A stretch of 64,000 nucleotides of DNA, taken from assembly GCF_050510895.1 (NCBI RefSeq), contig NZ_JBNINT010000001.1, forward strand, positions 744,001 through 808,000. Direction: 5' to 3'. Numbering within the stretch: position 1 is the first letter of the stretch; every line of letters begins with the position of its first letter. Of this stretch, positions 19,023 through 26,927 are shown piece after piece. The stretch is from Pannonibacter phragmitetus_B. GTDB lineage: Bacteria > Pseudomonadota > Alphaproteobacteria > Rhizobiales > Stappiaceae. Made by a program: the position numbers and the translations under genes. The notes under the pieces are model-generated. The model was not told the DNA's origin. It was given only the letters and a program-made list of their open reading frames with translations, and made no database searches.

Positions 19023-19769
19023 ATGCACTCGCTGACCCCGTCTCTCCTCGTGGACAGCGTCAGCAAATCCTATGGCGGTGGCCCTCCAGTTCTCAAGAAC
19101 CTGACACTGGAAGTCCACCCCGGGGAATTGCTTGGCGTGATCGGGCCAAACGGCTCGGGCAAGACAACGCTATTCGGCGTCATCGCCGGACAGCTTCCTC
19201 CCAACTCCGGGAGAATTCTCGTCAACGGCCAGGACGTTACCGCTCTCGGTGCGTCCGAGAGAGCCAAAGGCGGTATCGGCCGGACTTTCCAGGTGCCGCA
19301 GTCTTTCTCGGACATGTCCGTTTACGAGAACCTGCTTGTCGGCGCACGCTATGCCGGCGGACTGGGCAAGAACGAAGCCGTCGAAGCAGTCTACTCGATC
19401 CTTGACAAGACCGGGTTCGACGGCCGGGCCGAGATGCGTGCGGGAGATTTGCCGCTGCTTGATCGAAAGCGGCTGGAACTCGCCCGTGCCCTTGCGACCA
19501 GGCCTTCCTTGCTGCTGCTCGATGAGATCGCCGGTGGCCTTACCGACGATGAAGCCATGGAGATCGCCAGACTGATCAAGGAAGTCAACACGCAGGGAAT
19601 TGCGGTCATCTGGATTGAACACCTCGTGCACGTCCTGACTTCCGCAGTCTCCAGGATCGTCGTCTTGGGCGAGGGCAAGATCATTGCCGACGGTGCACCA
19701 CAAGAGACGATGGCCACCCCCGCTGTTCGGCAAATCTATCTTGGGATGGAGCCAGACCTCGATGCTTAG
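19023..19769 (+). CDS. livG: Liv-type ABC transporter ATP-binding protein (LivG-like)
   Basis: The 248-aa ATPase has Walker A GPNGSGKTT near residue 42, a Q-loop in IGRTFQVPQSF, and Walker B LLLLDEIAGGL, where the LivG-type D-loop follows. The signature region reads LPLLDRKRLELARALATRP; the canonical LSGGQ is replaced, as often in this subfamily. It energises the LivH/LivM-like permeases. Its stop codon overlaps the start of the second ATPase gene by 8 bases. Confidence 0.9.
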   Translation: MHSLTPSLLVDSVSKSYGGGPPVLKNLTLEVHPGELLGVIGPNGSGKTTLFGVIAGQLPPNSGRILVNGQDVTALGASERAKGGIGRTFQVPQSFSDMSVYENLLVGARYAGGLGKNEAVEAVYSILDKTGFDGRAEMRAGDLPLLDRKRLELARALATRPSLLLLDEIAGGLTDDEAMEIARLIKEVNTQGIAVIWIEHLVHVLTSAVSRIVVLGEGKIIADGAPQETMATPAVRQIYLGMEPDLDA

Positions 19770-20462
19770 TGTGCGTGATGTGAAAGCGGGCTACGGCAGC
19801 ATGTCGGTTCTCTTTGGTGTCAGCCTTGATATCGCCGAGGGGAAACACTTTCGCTCATCGGATCCAACGGTGCGGGCAAATCCACACTGTTTTCCGTCAT
19901 TACCGGGCTGCTGCCTCCTGCCTCCGGGGAAATTGAACTCGACGGCGCCAGCCTGACCCGCAAATCTACCTCGGCGATTGTCGATCATGGCATCGTTATG
20001 GTCCCCGAGGGCCGCAAGCTGTTTCCGAGCCTCACGGTAGAGGAAAACCTTCTTTTGGGCGCCTACCGGAAGCGGCCGGGCGACTGGACAATCGGCCGCG
20101 TGCTGGACACGTTCCCGATCCTGAAGGAATTGCGCCGCAGACCCTCTCAGGCACTGTCGGGAGGGCAGCAACAGCTCGTTGCTGTCGGTCGCGCCCTGAT
20201 GGCCAACCCGAAGGTTCTTCTCTGCGACGAGCTCTCGCTCGGCCTGTCTCCCTCCGCCGTCGACATGGTCTACGGTGGTCTGGAGAAAATCAGGGGAGCA
20301 GACGTCTCCATCATTCTCGTCGAGCAGGATATCGCCCGGGCGTTGAAGGAAAGCGATCACTTCGCCTGCATGCGGCATGGCCGCATCGTGCTCGAAGGGG
20401 CGTCGGCGACAGCCAGCCGAAATCAGATCTCGGACGCCTATTTTGGAGGCTCTCATGATTGA
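19762..20462 (+). CDS. livF: Liv-type ABC transporter ATP-binding protein (LivF-like; frame broken once)
   Basis: The gene starts MLSVRDVKAGYGSMSVLFGV and breaks at the G run 19839-19842. One extra G restores DIAEGETLSLIGSNGAGKS, the Walker A region, and a 233-aa protein, the usual LivF length. Downstream are VMVPEGRKLFPSLTVEENL (Q-loop), LSGGQQQLVAVGRALM (signature) and VLLCDELSLGLSP (Walker B). It pairs with the LivG-like ATPase. It overlaps livG by 8 bases upstream and the livH-like gene by 8 bases downstream, so the operon is translationally coupled. Confidence 0.85.
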
Positions 20463-21315
20463 GCTCTTGCTGAACGGCCTGTTCGTCGGCGCCCTCTATT
20501 CCCTCTTCGGCCTCGGCCTGGCTGTGACCTTCGGCCTGATGCAGCAAATTAATCTGGCGCACGGTGACATGATTGTCTTGTCGGCCTATCTGGCATGGCT
20601 TGCCACCCAGGCGCTCGGAATAAACCCGCTCTTTTCTCTGCCGTTCGTCGCTCTCTTGATGTTTGCCTTCGGTTACGCCCTGCAGCGGGTTGTGCTGAAC
20701 AGGACCATCGGCAGAGGGCCAATGCCAACCCTGCTCGTGACTTTCGGCTTGTCCATCGTGCTGCAAAACATGATGCAAATAGGGTTTAGCGCGGATACCC
20801 GCAGCCTGCAGCCGGGCAGCATCGGTTCGGCCGCCCTCCCGCTCGGCTCTTTCTCCATCGGGGTGATGCCGCTCTTCTTCTTCCTGTTTGCCTGCCTGGC
20901 CTTCGCCTGCACCTGGCTTGTCTTTGCCAAGACCAGCTTCGGGCGCGCCGTGCGTGCAACTTCGGACGATCACAGAACAGCGAGGCTGATGGGCATCGAA
21001 ACAGGCCATATCTTCTCGCTGGCTCTGGCCATTTCGCTGTCGGTATCGGCAATTGCCGCGATTTTCCTTGGCATGCGCTCCACGTTTGCGCCTGCGGCAG
21101 GGCCGGAACGGATGTTGTTCGCTTTTGAGGCTGTCATCCTGGGCGGGCTCGGCTCGATCTGGGGAACGTTCTTTGGCGGTCTCGCGCTTGGGCTCGCCCA
21201 AGCTATTGGTCTCGCTATCGCCCCGACTTTCGGCCCTCTCGCGGGGCATCTGGTCTTTCTCGCCGTGCTGCTTTTCCGGCCTGCAGGCATGTTCGCGAGG
21301 AGGAACGGTCTATGA
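20455..21315 (+). CDS. livH: Liv-type ABC transporter permease (LivH-like)
   Basis: The membrane protein is 286 aa from the ATG at 20455, preceded by TTGGAGG. It has about eight helices. GLGLAVTFGLMQQINLAHGDMIVLSAYLA near residue 20 is the LivH signature, and LGGLGSIWGTFFGGLALG near residue 235 is the conserved loop of the family. It forms the pore with the LivM-like protein, whose gene overlaps its stop by 4 bases. Confidence 0.92.
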   Translation: MIELLLNGLFVGALYSLFGLGLAVTFGLMQQINLAHGDMIVLSAYLAWLATQALGINPLFSLPFVALLMFAFGYALQRVVLNRTIGRGPMPTLLVTFGLSIVLQNMMQIGFSADTRSLQPGSIGSAALPLGSFSIGVMPLFFFLFACLAFACTWLVFAKTSFGRAVRATSDDHRTARLMGIETGHIFSLALAISLSVSAIAAIFLGMRSTFAPAAGPERMLFAFEAVILGGLGSIWGTFFGGLALGLAQAIGLAIAPTFGPLAGHLVFLAVLLFRPAGMFARRNGL

Positions 21316-22325
21316 TCAAGCGGATCGACAACGCCTATGTGACGCTTTTCGCGGTAGCCGTGGTGCTGTGCTTGCTGCCTCTCGTTCTGTCGAAGGCAGG
21401 ACTAGTGCTGGCAACGGAATTTTGTGTGGTGCTGGCAATTGCACTTGCCTGGAACCTTCTTGCCGGGTTCTCCGGCATCGTTTTGATCGGTATGCCTTTG
21501 TTCATCGGTGCAGGCGGTTACACGCTCTATCTGGTGGCAAATGCGCTCGGGATTCCACCATATCCCGCGATCCTTGCCGGGGCAGTCGTACCCGCAGTCA
21601 TCGCCTATGCCCTGTCACCGCTTCTGTTCAGGCTTGAAGGTGCTCAGCTCGCCATCGGGTCATGGGTCATGGCCGAGGTCGCGCGGCTTCTCTGCCTGAT
21701 CACTCCTGCAGTCGGAGCCGGCGGTGGCCTGAACCTGGAAGTATTACGGCTTGTACCAAGAAGCTTGCGGCTACCGCTCAACTTCGCATTTGCGGCAATA
21801 GTGCTCTTCATCACGCTTTCGGCAATCGTGATTTTGCTCAAGAGCCGTTTCGGGCTTGGCCTGAGAGCCATGCGTGACAGCGACGCGGCCGCCGAGGCAA
21901 TGGGTGTCAACACTTCCAGGGTAAAGCTTTTCACCCTCATCACAGCCACGGCGCTCTCGGGGGCGGCAGGGGCGTGCTATTACATCACCAGCATTCAGAT
22001 CACCCCTAGCAGCGCCTTTTCGCAAAACTGGATCGCCATAACGATATTCATCGTCATCCTGGGCGGTATCGGTTCGGTGGAAGGGCCAATATTTGGTGCT
22101 ATCGTTTACTATCTGCTGCGTGAAACCCTCTCGGATCTGGGCCCCGGCTATTTCGTCATCAGCGGCTTGCTCGCCATCACCGTCACCATCTTTCTGCCGG
22201 AAGGTGTCTGGGGTCTCATCAAGAGGCTTATTCGTATCGATTTGCTTCCGATCGCTCACCACGAAGCGCGCCGGGTTCATGGAACCCATCCGACAATTAC
22301 AAACAAGAAGGGGAAACTTGCATGA
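21312..22325 (+). CDS. livM: Liv-type ABC transporter permease (LivM-like)
   Basis: The membrane protein is 337 aa with about ten helices. AWNLLAGFSGIVLIGMPLFIGAGGY near residue 45 and FIVILGGIGSVEGPIFGAI near residue 245 are LivM features. RAMRDSDAAAEAMGVN is the cytoplasmic coupling loop. Its stop codon overlaps the nitrilase start (ATGA), so transporter and enzyme are made together. Confidence 0.92.
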   Translation: MIKRIDNAYVTLFAVAVVLCLLPLVLSKAGLVLATEFCVVLAIALAWNLLAGFSGIVLIGMPLFIGAGGYTLYLVANALGIPPYPAILAGAVVPAVIAYALSPLLFRLEGAQLAIGSWVMAEVARLLCLITPAVGAGGGLNLEVLRLVPRSLRLPLNFAFAAIVLFITLSAIVILLKSRFGLGLRAMRDSDAAAEAMGVNTSRVKLFTLITATALSGAAGACYYITSIQITPSSAFSQNWIAITIFIVILGGIGSVEGPIFGAIVYYLLRETLSDLGPGYFVISGLLAITVTIFLPEGVWGLIKRLIRIDLLPIAHHEARRVHGTHPTITNKKGKLA

Positions 22326-23329
22326 AAGCTATCAAAGTTGCCGCCGTTCAGGCCGCTCCGGTTTTTCTGGACCTGAACCGCTCCATCGACAAAGCCGAAC
22401 AACTGATCACGGAAGCTGCCCGCAACGGCGCGAAGATCATCGCATTCCCGGAGACCTGGCTGCCGGGCTATCCTTGGTTCGTGTGGTTGTCTTCACCTGC
22501 CGAAGCCATGCAATTCTTTGCCCCCTACCATCACAACAGCATGAACGTGAACTCCGAGCAGATGAACCGCCTGCAGGCAATTGCGCAGCGCAATGACATC
22601 TTCATCAACATGGGGTTCTCCGAGCGGGAAAACGGGACGCGCTACATGTCCCAGGCGATGATCTCCAACGAGGGCGATCTCCTGCAGGTTCGCAGGAAAC
22701 TCAAACCAACCTTTGCTGAACGCATGGTGTTCGGGGAGGGCGACGGTTCGGATCTGGAGGTGGTAAACACGTCCATCGGCCGCATTGGAGCCTTGAATTG
22801 CTGGGAACACGCGCAACCGCTCGTACGGATGGCCATGCATGCGCAGGGTGAGGATATCCATGTGGCAGCTTGGCCCAGCTTCTGCCTGTACCGCGACATG
22901 GCCTACGCGCTCGGTCCGGAGGTAAACAACTCCTTCTCCAGAACCTACGCAGTGGAAGGCAGTTGTTATGTCCTCGCGCCTTGCGCAACGGTGAGCCAGG
23001 AAATGTTCGACATCATGGCACAGACACCGGAGAAGGCGCATTTGCTCAATCCGCGCACGAGCAAGCCTGGCGGCGGCTATGCAATGATCTACGCTCCAGA
23101 CGGCAGGGAGATGTGCGAGCCTCTCGCCGACGACGAAGAAGGCATTCTTTATGCGGATCTCGACCCGGCTCTGATCGACATGGCGAAGGTTGCCGCAGAT
23201 CCGCGCGGGCATTACGCGCGTCCGGACGTCCTGCGACTGGTCCTCAACAAGGAAAAACGTAGCGTCATGTCCGAATTGAACTCTGCCGAGAAGGCTTCCA
23301 TCGTACGGCCTTTTGAGGTCGAGGAGTAG
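22322..23329 (+). CDS. Nitrilase (carbon-nitrogen hydrolase superfamily)
   Basis: The protein is 335 aa. The catalytic triad is fully visible: Glu44 in FPETWLPGYPW, Lys126 in RRKLKPT and Cys160 in ALNCWEH. The PGYPWFVW and NCWEH contexts point to true nitrilases (branch 1) rather than amidases or NAD synthetases of the superfamily. The reaction is nitrile plus water to carboxylic acid plus ammonia in the cytoplasm. Cyanide-hydrolysing relatives share these motifs and cannot be excluded. It is the last gene of the Liv-type transporter operon and overlaps livM by 4 bases. Confidence 0.9.
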   Translation: MKAIKVAAVQAAPVFLDLNRSIDKAEQLITEAARNGAKIIAFPETWLPGYPWFVWLSSPAEAMQFFAPYHHNSMNVNSEQMNRLQAIAQRNDIFINMGFSERENGTRYMSQAMISNEGDLLQVRRKLKPTFAERMVFGEGDGSDLEVVNTSIGRIGALNCWEHAQPLVRMAMHAQGEDIHVAAWPSFCLYRDMAYALGPEVNNSFSRTYAVEGSCYVLAPCATVSQEMFDIMAQTPEKAHLLNPRTSKPGGGYAMIYAPDGREMCEPLADDEEGILYADLDPALIDMAKVAADPRGHYARPDVLRLVLNKEKRSVMSELNSAEKASIVRPFEVEE

Positions 23330-23337
23330 GAAACATC

Positions 23338-23371
23338 GTCCCCCGGTCCGTGAAAGCTGCGACTGGGGGAC
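23338..23371. terminator. Hairpin after the nitrilase gene
   Basis: GTCCCCC at 23338 pairs with GGGGGAC at 23365 across a 20-base loop, 9 bases after the nitrilase stop codon. There is no T tract; it may attenuate rather than end transcription before the amidase gene. Confidence 0.35.
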
Positions 23372-23562
23372 AAGCCGGGACGTACATCCGGTAATTCGCT
23401 CAGACACATACCCAGAAACAGTAGGCCACTACGAAATCTGGAACCACCATTGAACCTCCGGCGGAGATCAACGCCCGCAAGGAACGATCCTGTGCGCCCT
23501 GGGTCGTGTATCCGCAAGGCTGACCATCTCCGGCAGGAAGGGCGTCAAGTGAGAAGACACCA

Positions 23563-24984
23563 ATGTATATTCCCGAATTGAGTTGCTCCGAGCTTGCATC
23601 CCTTATTTCGCAGGGCGACCTGCTTGCCACGGAAGTATGCGATGCCCTGATTGAGCGCGTTCAGGAATACTCGGACGCCAATGCGTTCACGGAGCTGGAT
23701 GCAGAAGCAGTCAGGCAAGAGGCCCGGGAATGCGACAGCCTGCGTGCCAAAGGACACACAAGAGGCCCGCTTCACGGTGTGCCGGTTTCGTTCAAGGACA
23801 ACATCAACGTTCTCGGCTATCGAACGACAGCCGGCACGCCTGGCATGCGCGACTTCAGGCCCGCATCAGACGCTCCGGTGGCCCGGCGTTTGAGGCAAGC
23901 TGGTGCGGTGGCCTTCGGCAAAAACAACATGCATGAACTGGCCTATGGCACGACCACAAACAATGCCCTGTTCGGACCGGCGCGCAATCCGTTCGATCCA
24001 GACCTGGTGTGCGGCGGATCAAGTGGCGGCAGCGCCTGTGCCGTGGCACACCGCATGGTTCCCGCGAGTATCGGAACGGACACGGGCGGGTCGGTCCGGA
24101 TACCGGCAGCCTTCTGCGGCCTATGGGGATACCGTCCCAGTTCCGGCCGCTGGCCCACGGCGGGGATCGTTCCGATTTCGCAAACACGGGACACTCCCGG
24201 ACCGATTGCACGGACGCCGGAGGACCTCAACCTTCTCGACAGTCTCGTCGTCGGTTTCTGTGAAGTCCCCAAGCCTGACATGATCAGAGATTTGCGGATA
24301 GGCATTGCGAAGTTCTTTTGGGACACGGCGGATGCGGACGTGGTGAAGACCTGCGAGGAAGTGCTGAAGCAACTTCAGACCATGGGTGCTGTGGTAAAGG
24401 TCGTGGACGACCGTAGTCTTGTGGCTCCCCACTTCGCGTCTACGAGCAACATCGCCCACTATGAAGGCAGGGTAACGCTTGAGGAGTTTCTTGAAATCTA
24501 CAATGTCGGCCGCTCTTTCGAGGCAGTCGCCAGGTCCGTAGCCTCGGACGGCGTCCGGTCGATTCTCATGGATCAGCTCAGCGCTGAAACTATGGTCGCG
24601 GCGGAAATCTATGCCGAAGCTGTCAGGGTTCATCGGCCAGAGCTGCAGAATAGTTACAGGCGCATTTTCCGGGACAACTCTATCGACGTGCTTGCGTTCC
24701 CGACCTCGCTCATTCCGCCACCACATATTGGCGATGATGAAACCGTCAACCTAAATGGCGAAGATGTGCCTCTATTTACGGCATCGATCCACAACACGGA
24801 TGTGGGCAGCAATGCAGGCCTGCCCGGGATAACGCTTCCCGCAGGGCTTATAGCTGGACGCATACCGGTGGGACTTTCCTTCGATGCGGCCGCCGGGGCC
24901 GACAGGCTTCTGCTTGATATCGCACTCTGTCTCGGGGAAAGCTTTCCGTCACTTAGTCCTAAAATTTGGCACAAGAATAAGTAA
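23563..24984 (+). CDS. Amidase (amidase-signature family)
   Basis: The protein is 473 aa with the Ser-cisSer-Lys triad of amidase-signature enzymes: Lys78 in PVSFKDNINV, the glycine/serine loop GGSSGGSACA at 151-160, and nucleophile Ser177 in GTDTGGSVRIPA. It hydrolyses a carboxamide to the acid plus ammonia; GatA is unlikely because gatB/gatC are absent and the context is catabolic. It lies 233 bases after the nitrilase on the same strand, so it may have its own promoter. Nitrilases can leave amide by-products, which would give the pair a shared purpose. Confidence 0.9.
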   Translation: MYIPELSCSELASLISQGDLLATEVCDALIERVQEYSDANAFTELDAEAVRQEARECDSLRAKGHTRGPLHGVPVSFKDNINVLGYRTTAGTPGMRDFRPASDAPVARRLRQAGAVAFGKNNMHELAYGTTTNNALFGPARNPFDPDLVCGGSSGGSACAVAHRMVPASIGTDTGGSVRIPAAFCGLWGYRPSSGRWPTAGIVPISQTRDTPGPIARTPEDLNLLDSLVVGFCEVPKPDMIRDLRIGIAKFFWDTADADVVKTCEEVLKQLQTMGAVVKVVDDRSLVAPHFASTSNIAHYEGRVTLEEFLEIYNVGRSFEAVARSVASDGVRSILMDQLSAETMVAAEIYAEAVRVHRPELQNSYRRIFRDNSIDVLAFPTSLIPPPHIGDDETVNLNGEDVPLFTASIHNTDVGSNAGLPGITLPAGLIAGRIPVGLSFDAAAGADRLLLDIALCLGESFPSLSPKIWHKNK

Positions 24985-25115
24985 AAAACAATTCAGAGTA
25001 CCAAAACCAGAACGGGCTCAGGAAGGGGCAGCAACCGGCAGGGTGTAGGACACACAGACTTTATGAGCCAACGGACATAATAGACGGCAACAACAAATTC
25101 TGTGCGCTTGCATAG

Positions 25116-25130
25116 TGGCACGGTATTTGC
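25116..25130 (+). promoter_or_regulatory. Sigma-54 (-24/-12) promoter before the LuxR-family gene
   Basis: TGGCACGGTATTTGC matches the sigma-54 consensus TGGCACG-N4-TTGC at every defined position, and the GG and GC are separated by exactly 10 bases. The predicted transcription start is near 25142, just before the chosen start codon at 25170. The requirement for an activator ATPase is known for all such promoters; which one acts here is unknown. Confidence 0.8.
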
Positions 25131-25169
25131 GTAGGATTTTCATATGTGCTGTTGACGGAGATTGCGCGC

Positions 25170-25895
25170 ATGAGCAGTCACATCTACGACATGTCCTCCC
25201 AGGAAACCCGGCTTTTGGCCGGAATCATATCGACGCTTTCCGTTGGCGGGAGTCAGGATGTGCGCACGGAGGTTTTCCCGGATATTCTGATGCTCCTGAG
25301 AGCGGATGTTCTGGCTTCCTTCGAATGGGACCCTCGCGCGGGATCCTATGGCAACCCCTTCACGATCAATCAGGACCCTGACAATATCGAGCGATACCGC
25401 AACTGGTATCAATTCCGGGATCCCATGACAGAAAAACTGCGCGGACTGCGCCGGGCTGCGCACGTGGAAGAAGTCATTTCCAAACCCGACCTGCAGAAGA
25501 CTGAATTCTACAACGACTTTCTGGCGCGGGACGGAATGCATCACGGCGTGAACCTGTTCATGCTTTCCAGCACTCGCGAACTCGCCGACCTTCGCATCTG
25601 GAGGCATCGCAACCGTCCCGATTTCGGTGAGCGTGAAATCGATCTGCTGACGATCATCGGCCCCTTCATGCGCAAGGCGCTCTCCCTGGCGCCGGAAGTC
25701 AGTCTGGACATGCTGACAGAACGGGAAAGGGACGTCGCACTTCTCATCGCGCGAGGTTGTTTCGACAAGGATATCGCCCGCGTTCTCGGTATTGGGTTCG
25801 CGACCGTCAGAACGCATCTCGGCAATTGCATGACAAAACTGGGCTGCGCCAACCGAACCGAACTTGCAGCCTTGGTCTCCAAACTCTCACACTGA
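25170..25895 (+). CDS. LuxR-family transcriptional regulator
   Basis: The protein is 241 aa from the ATG at 25170 (GGAG upstream); an in-frame GTG at 25146 is the alternative. The first 165 residues have no receiver or clear autoinducer-domain motif. The C-terminus LTERERDVALLIARGCFDKDIARVLGIGFATVRTHL is the LuxR/GerE helix-turn-helix. It follows the amidase gene on the same strand but has its own sigma-54 promoter at 25116-25130. Its targets are probably the adjacent nitrile/amide genes, by position only. It converges on the IclR gene with a 41-base gap. Confidence 0.87.
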   Translation: MSSHIYDMSSQETRLLAGIISTLSVGGSQDVRTEVFPDILMLLRADVLASFEWDPRAGSYGNPFTINQDPDNIERYRNWYQFRDPMTEKLRGLRRAAHVEEVISKPDLQKTEFYNDFLARDGMHHGVNLFMLSSTRELADLRIWRHRNRPDFGEREIDLLTIIGPFMRKALSLAPEVSLDMLTERERDVALLIARGCFDKDIARVLGIGFATVRTHLGNCMTKLGCANRTELAALVSKLSH

Positions 25896-25936
25896 GCTGC
25901 TTAGCCGTGAGCTGTGCCAAGCTCTGGAACTAGTCC

Positions 25937-26650
25937 TCACAACTCTGCAGAAAGCTCCTCAGCCACCGCCTTCAGTTTTGGCAAGGCTGCTTCGACCATC
26001 GCATCGTCAAAACGGTTGAGCATTCCGAAAGTGCTCAAGGTGGCTGCAATCTTACCTGAGCCGTCGCGGATCGGGACGGACAAGGCCCCGATTTCAGGTT
26101 CGTTCTCGCCCCTGTTACGCGCAAATCCGCTAGCTGCGATCTCGGCCAATTCGGACTCTGGTGGCAACTCGTGTTGTTTAGCCCATTTCAGCCGATCCTG
26201 AATTCCCATGTCAGCAAGCCAGATCTTGCCCTGTGCCGTGGTCTCGATGGGAAGCACCGTGCCGATGCGGATGTTGACTGATATCGGTCTTTTTGACATG
26301 GCCACTGATATGCAGGCGGGGCCTCTTCGGCTAAGGCGGCAGACCATCACAGATTCATTGAGAGCGTCGGCAAGCCGCCGGACATGCGAAATGGTCCGCG
26401 TTGCAAATTGGTCGTTCTTCTCCGCAAGTCTGCCCAGACCTTCAATCGCCGGACCAAGGCAGAAGTATCCTCTGCGGTAGCTCACCAGAGCGCCAACTTC
26501 TTCCAGAGTAACGAGAAACCGGTGAGCTGTCGGCACATTTGTGTCCAGTTCAGCCGCGACGGTCGTGGCGGATATCTCAGGCCGCTCATCACTGAAAAGC
26601 TGAAGGATTGCGAATGCTTTGACAATCGATCCATTGATCGGTGTGGCCAT
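25937..26650 (-). CDS. IclR-family transcriptional regulator
   Basis: The protein is 237 aa from the ATG at 26650; the frame runs further upstream into the promoter region without protein-like sequence. The N-terminal winged helix reads SIVKAFAILQLFSDERPEISATTVAAELDTNVPTAHRFL, the IclR HTH. The C-terminal effector domain has the usual ETTAQGKIWLA and GALSVPIRDGSGKIAATLS segments. It is divergent from the TRAP transporter operon, with 277 bases between, and a strong inverted repeat lies on the TRAP promoter; it is the likely controller. Confidence 0.9.
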   Translation of the reverse strand: MATPINGSIVKAFAILQLFSDERPEISATTVAAELDTNVPTAHRFLVTLEEVGALVSYRRGYFCLGPAIEGLGRLAEKNDQFATRTISHVRRLADALNESVMVCRLSRRGPACISVAMSKRPISVNIRIGTVLPIETTAQGKIWLADMGIQDRLKWAKQHELPPESELAEIAASGFARNRGENEPEIGALSVPIRDGSGKIAATLSTFGMLNRFDDAMVEAALPKLKAVAEELSAEL

Positions 26651-26714
26651 AGCCTGTCTCCAAATCTTCCAAAGTCTCTTTAGGCGCACATCCTTTGTGA
26701 AACAACAAAAGATA

Positions 26715-26743
26715 TTGACATCCCCCTCAGGGAACATCACTAT
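26715..26743 (+). promoter_or_regulatory. Sigma-70-type promoter for the TRAP operon
   Basis: A perfect -35 TTGACA at 26715-26720 is followed, 17 bases on, by CACTAT at 26738-26743, a moderate -10. The gene start is at 26928, leaving a long leader. Confidence 0.5.
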
Positions 26744-26766
26744 ATGAGAAAATAATTTCATATAGT
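26739..26766. promoter_or_regulatory. Inverted repeat, likely IclR-type operator on the TRAP promoter
   Basis: ACTATATGA and TCATATAGT are perfect 9-base arms separated by 10 bases. The repeat covers the -10 region of the promoter at 26715-26743, between the divergent IclR and TRAP genes. The location fits a repressor site. Binding by this IclR protein is inference. Confidence 0.6.
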
Positions 26767-26927
26767 AAGAATAAAAAGTTGAATGACAGCCAAGCTGTCG
26801 TCTTCGGGCCGGATGTCGCAGCACAGGGAGCGGACATCCGATCCACAGCCCAACCCGGCCGGTTTCGAGTAGGTGAGGTCATACAAGCCGGAAGCCCCGA
26901 AGAGTAAAGCAGGAGGAGGAACCGTAA

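Noticed and set aside
25937..26824. Longer IclR protein starting at 26824
   Set aside because: The extra 58 codons cross the promoter and operator and are not family-like; the ATG at 26650 gives a normal N-terminus.
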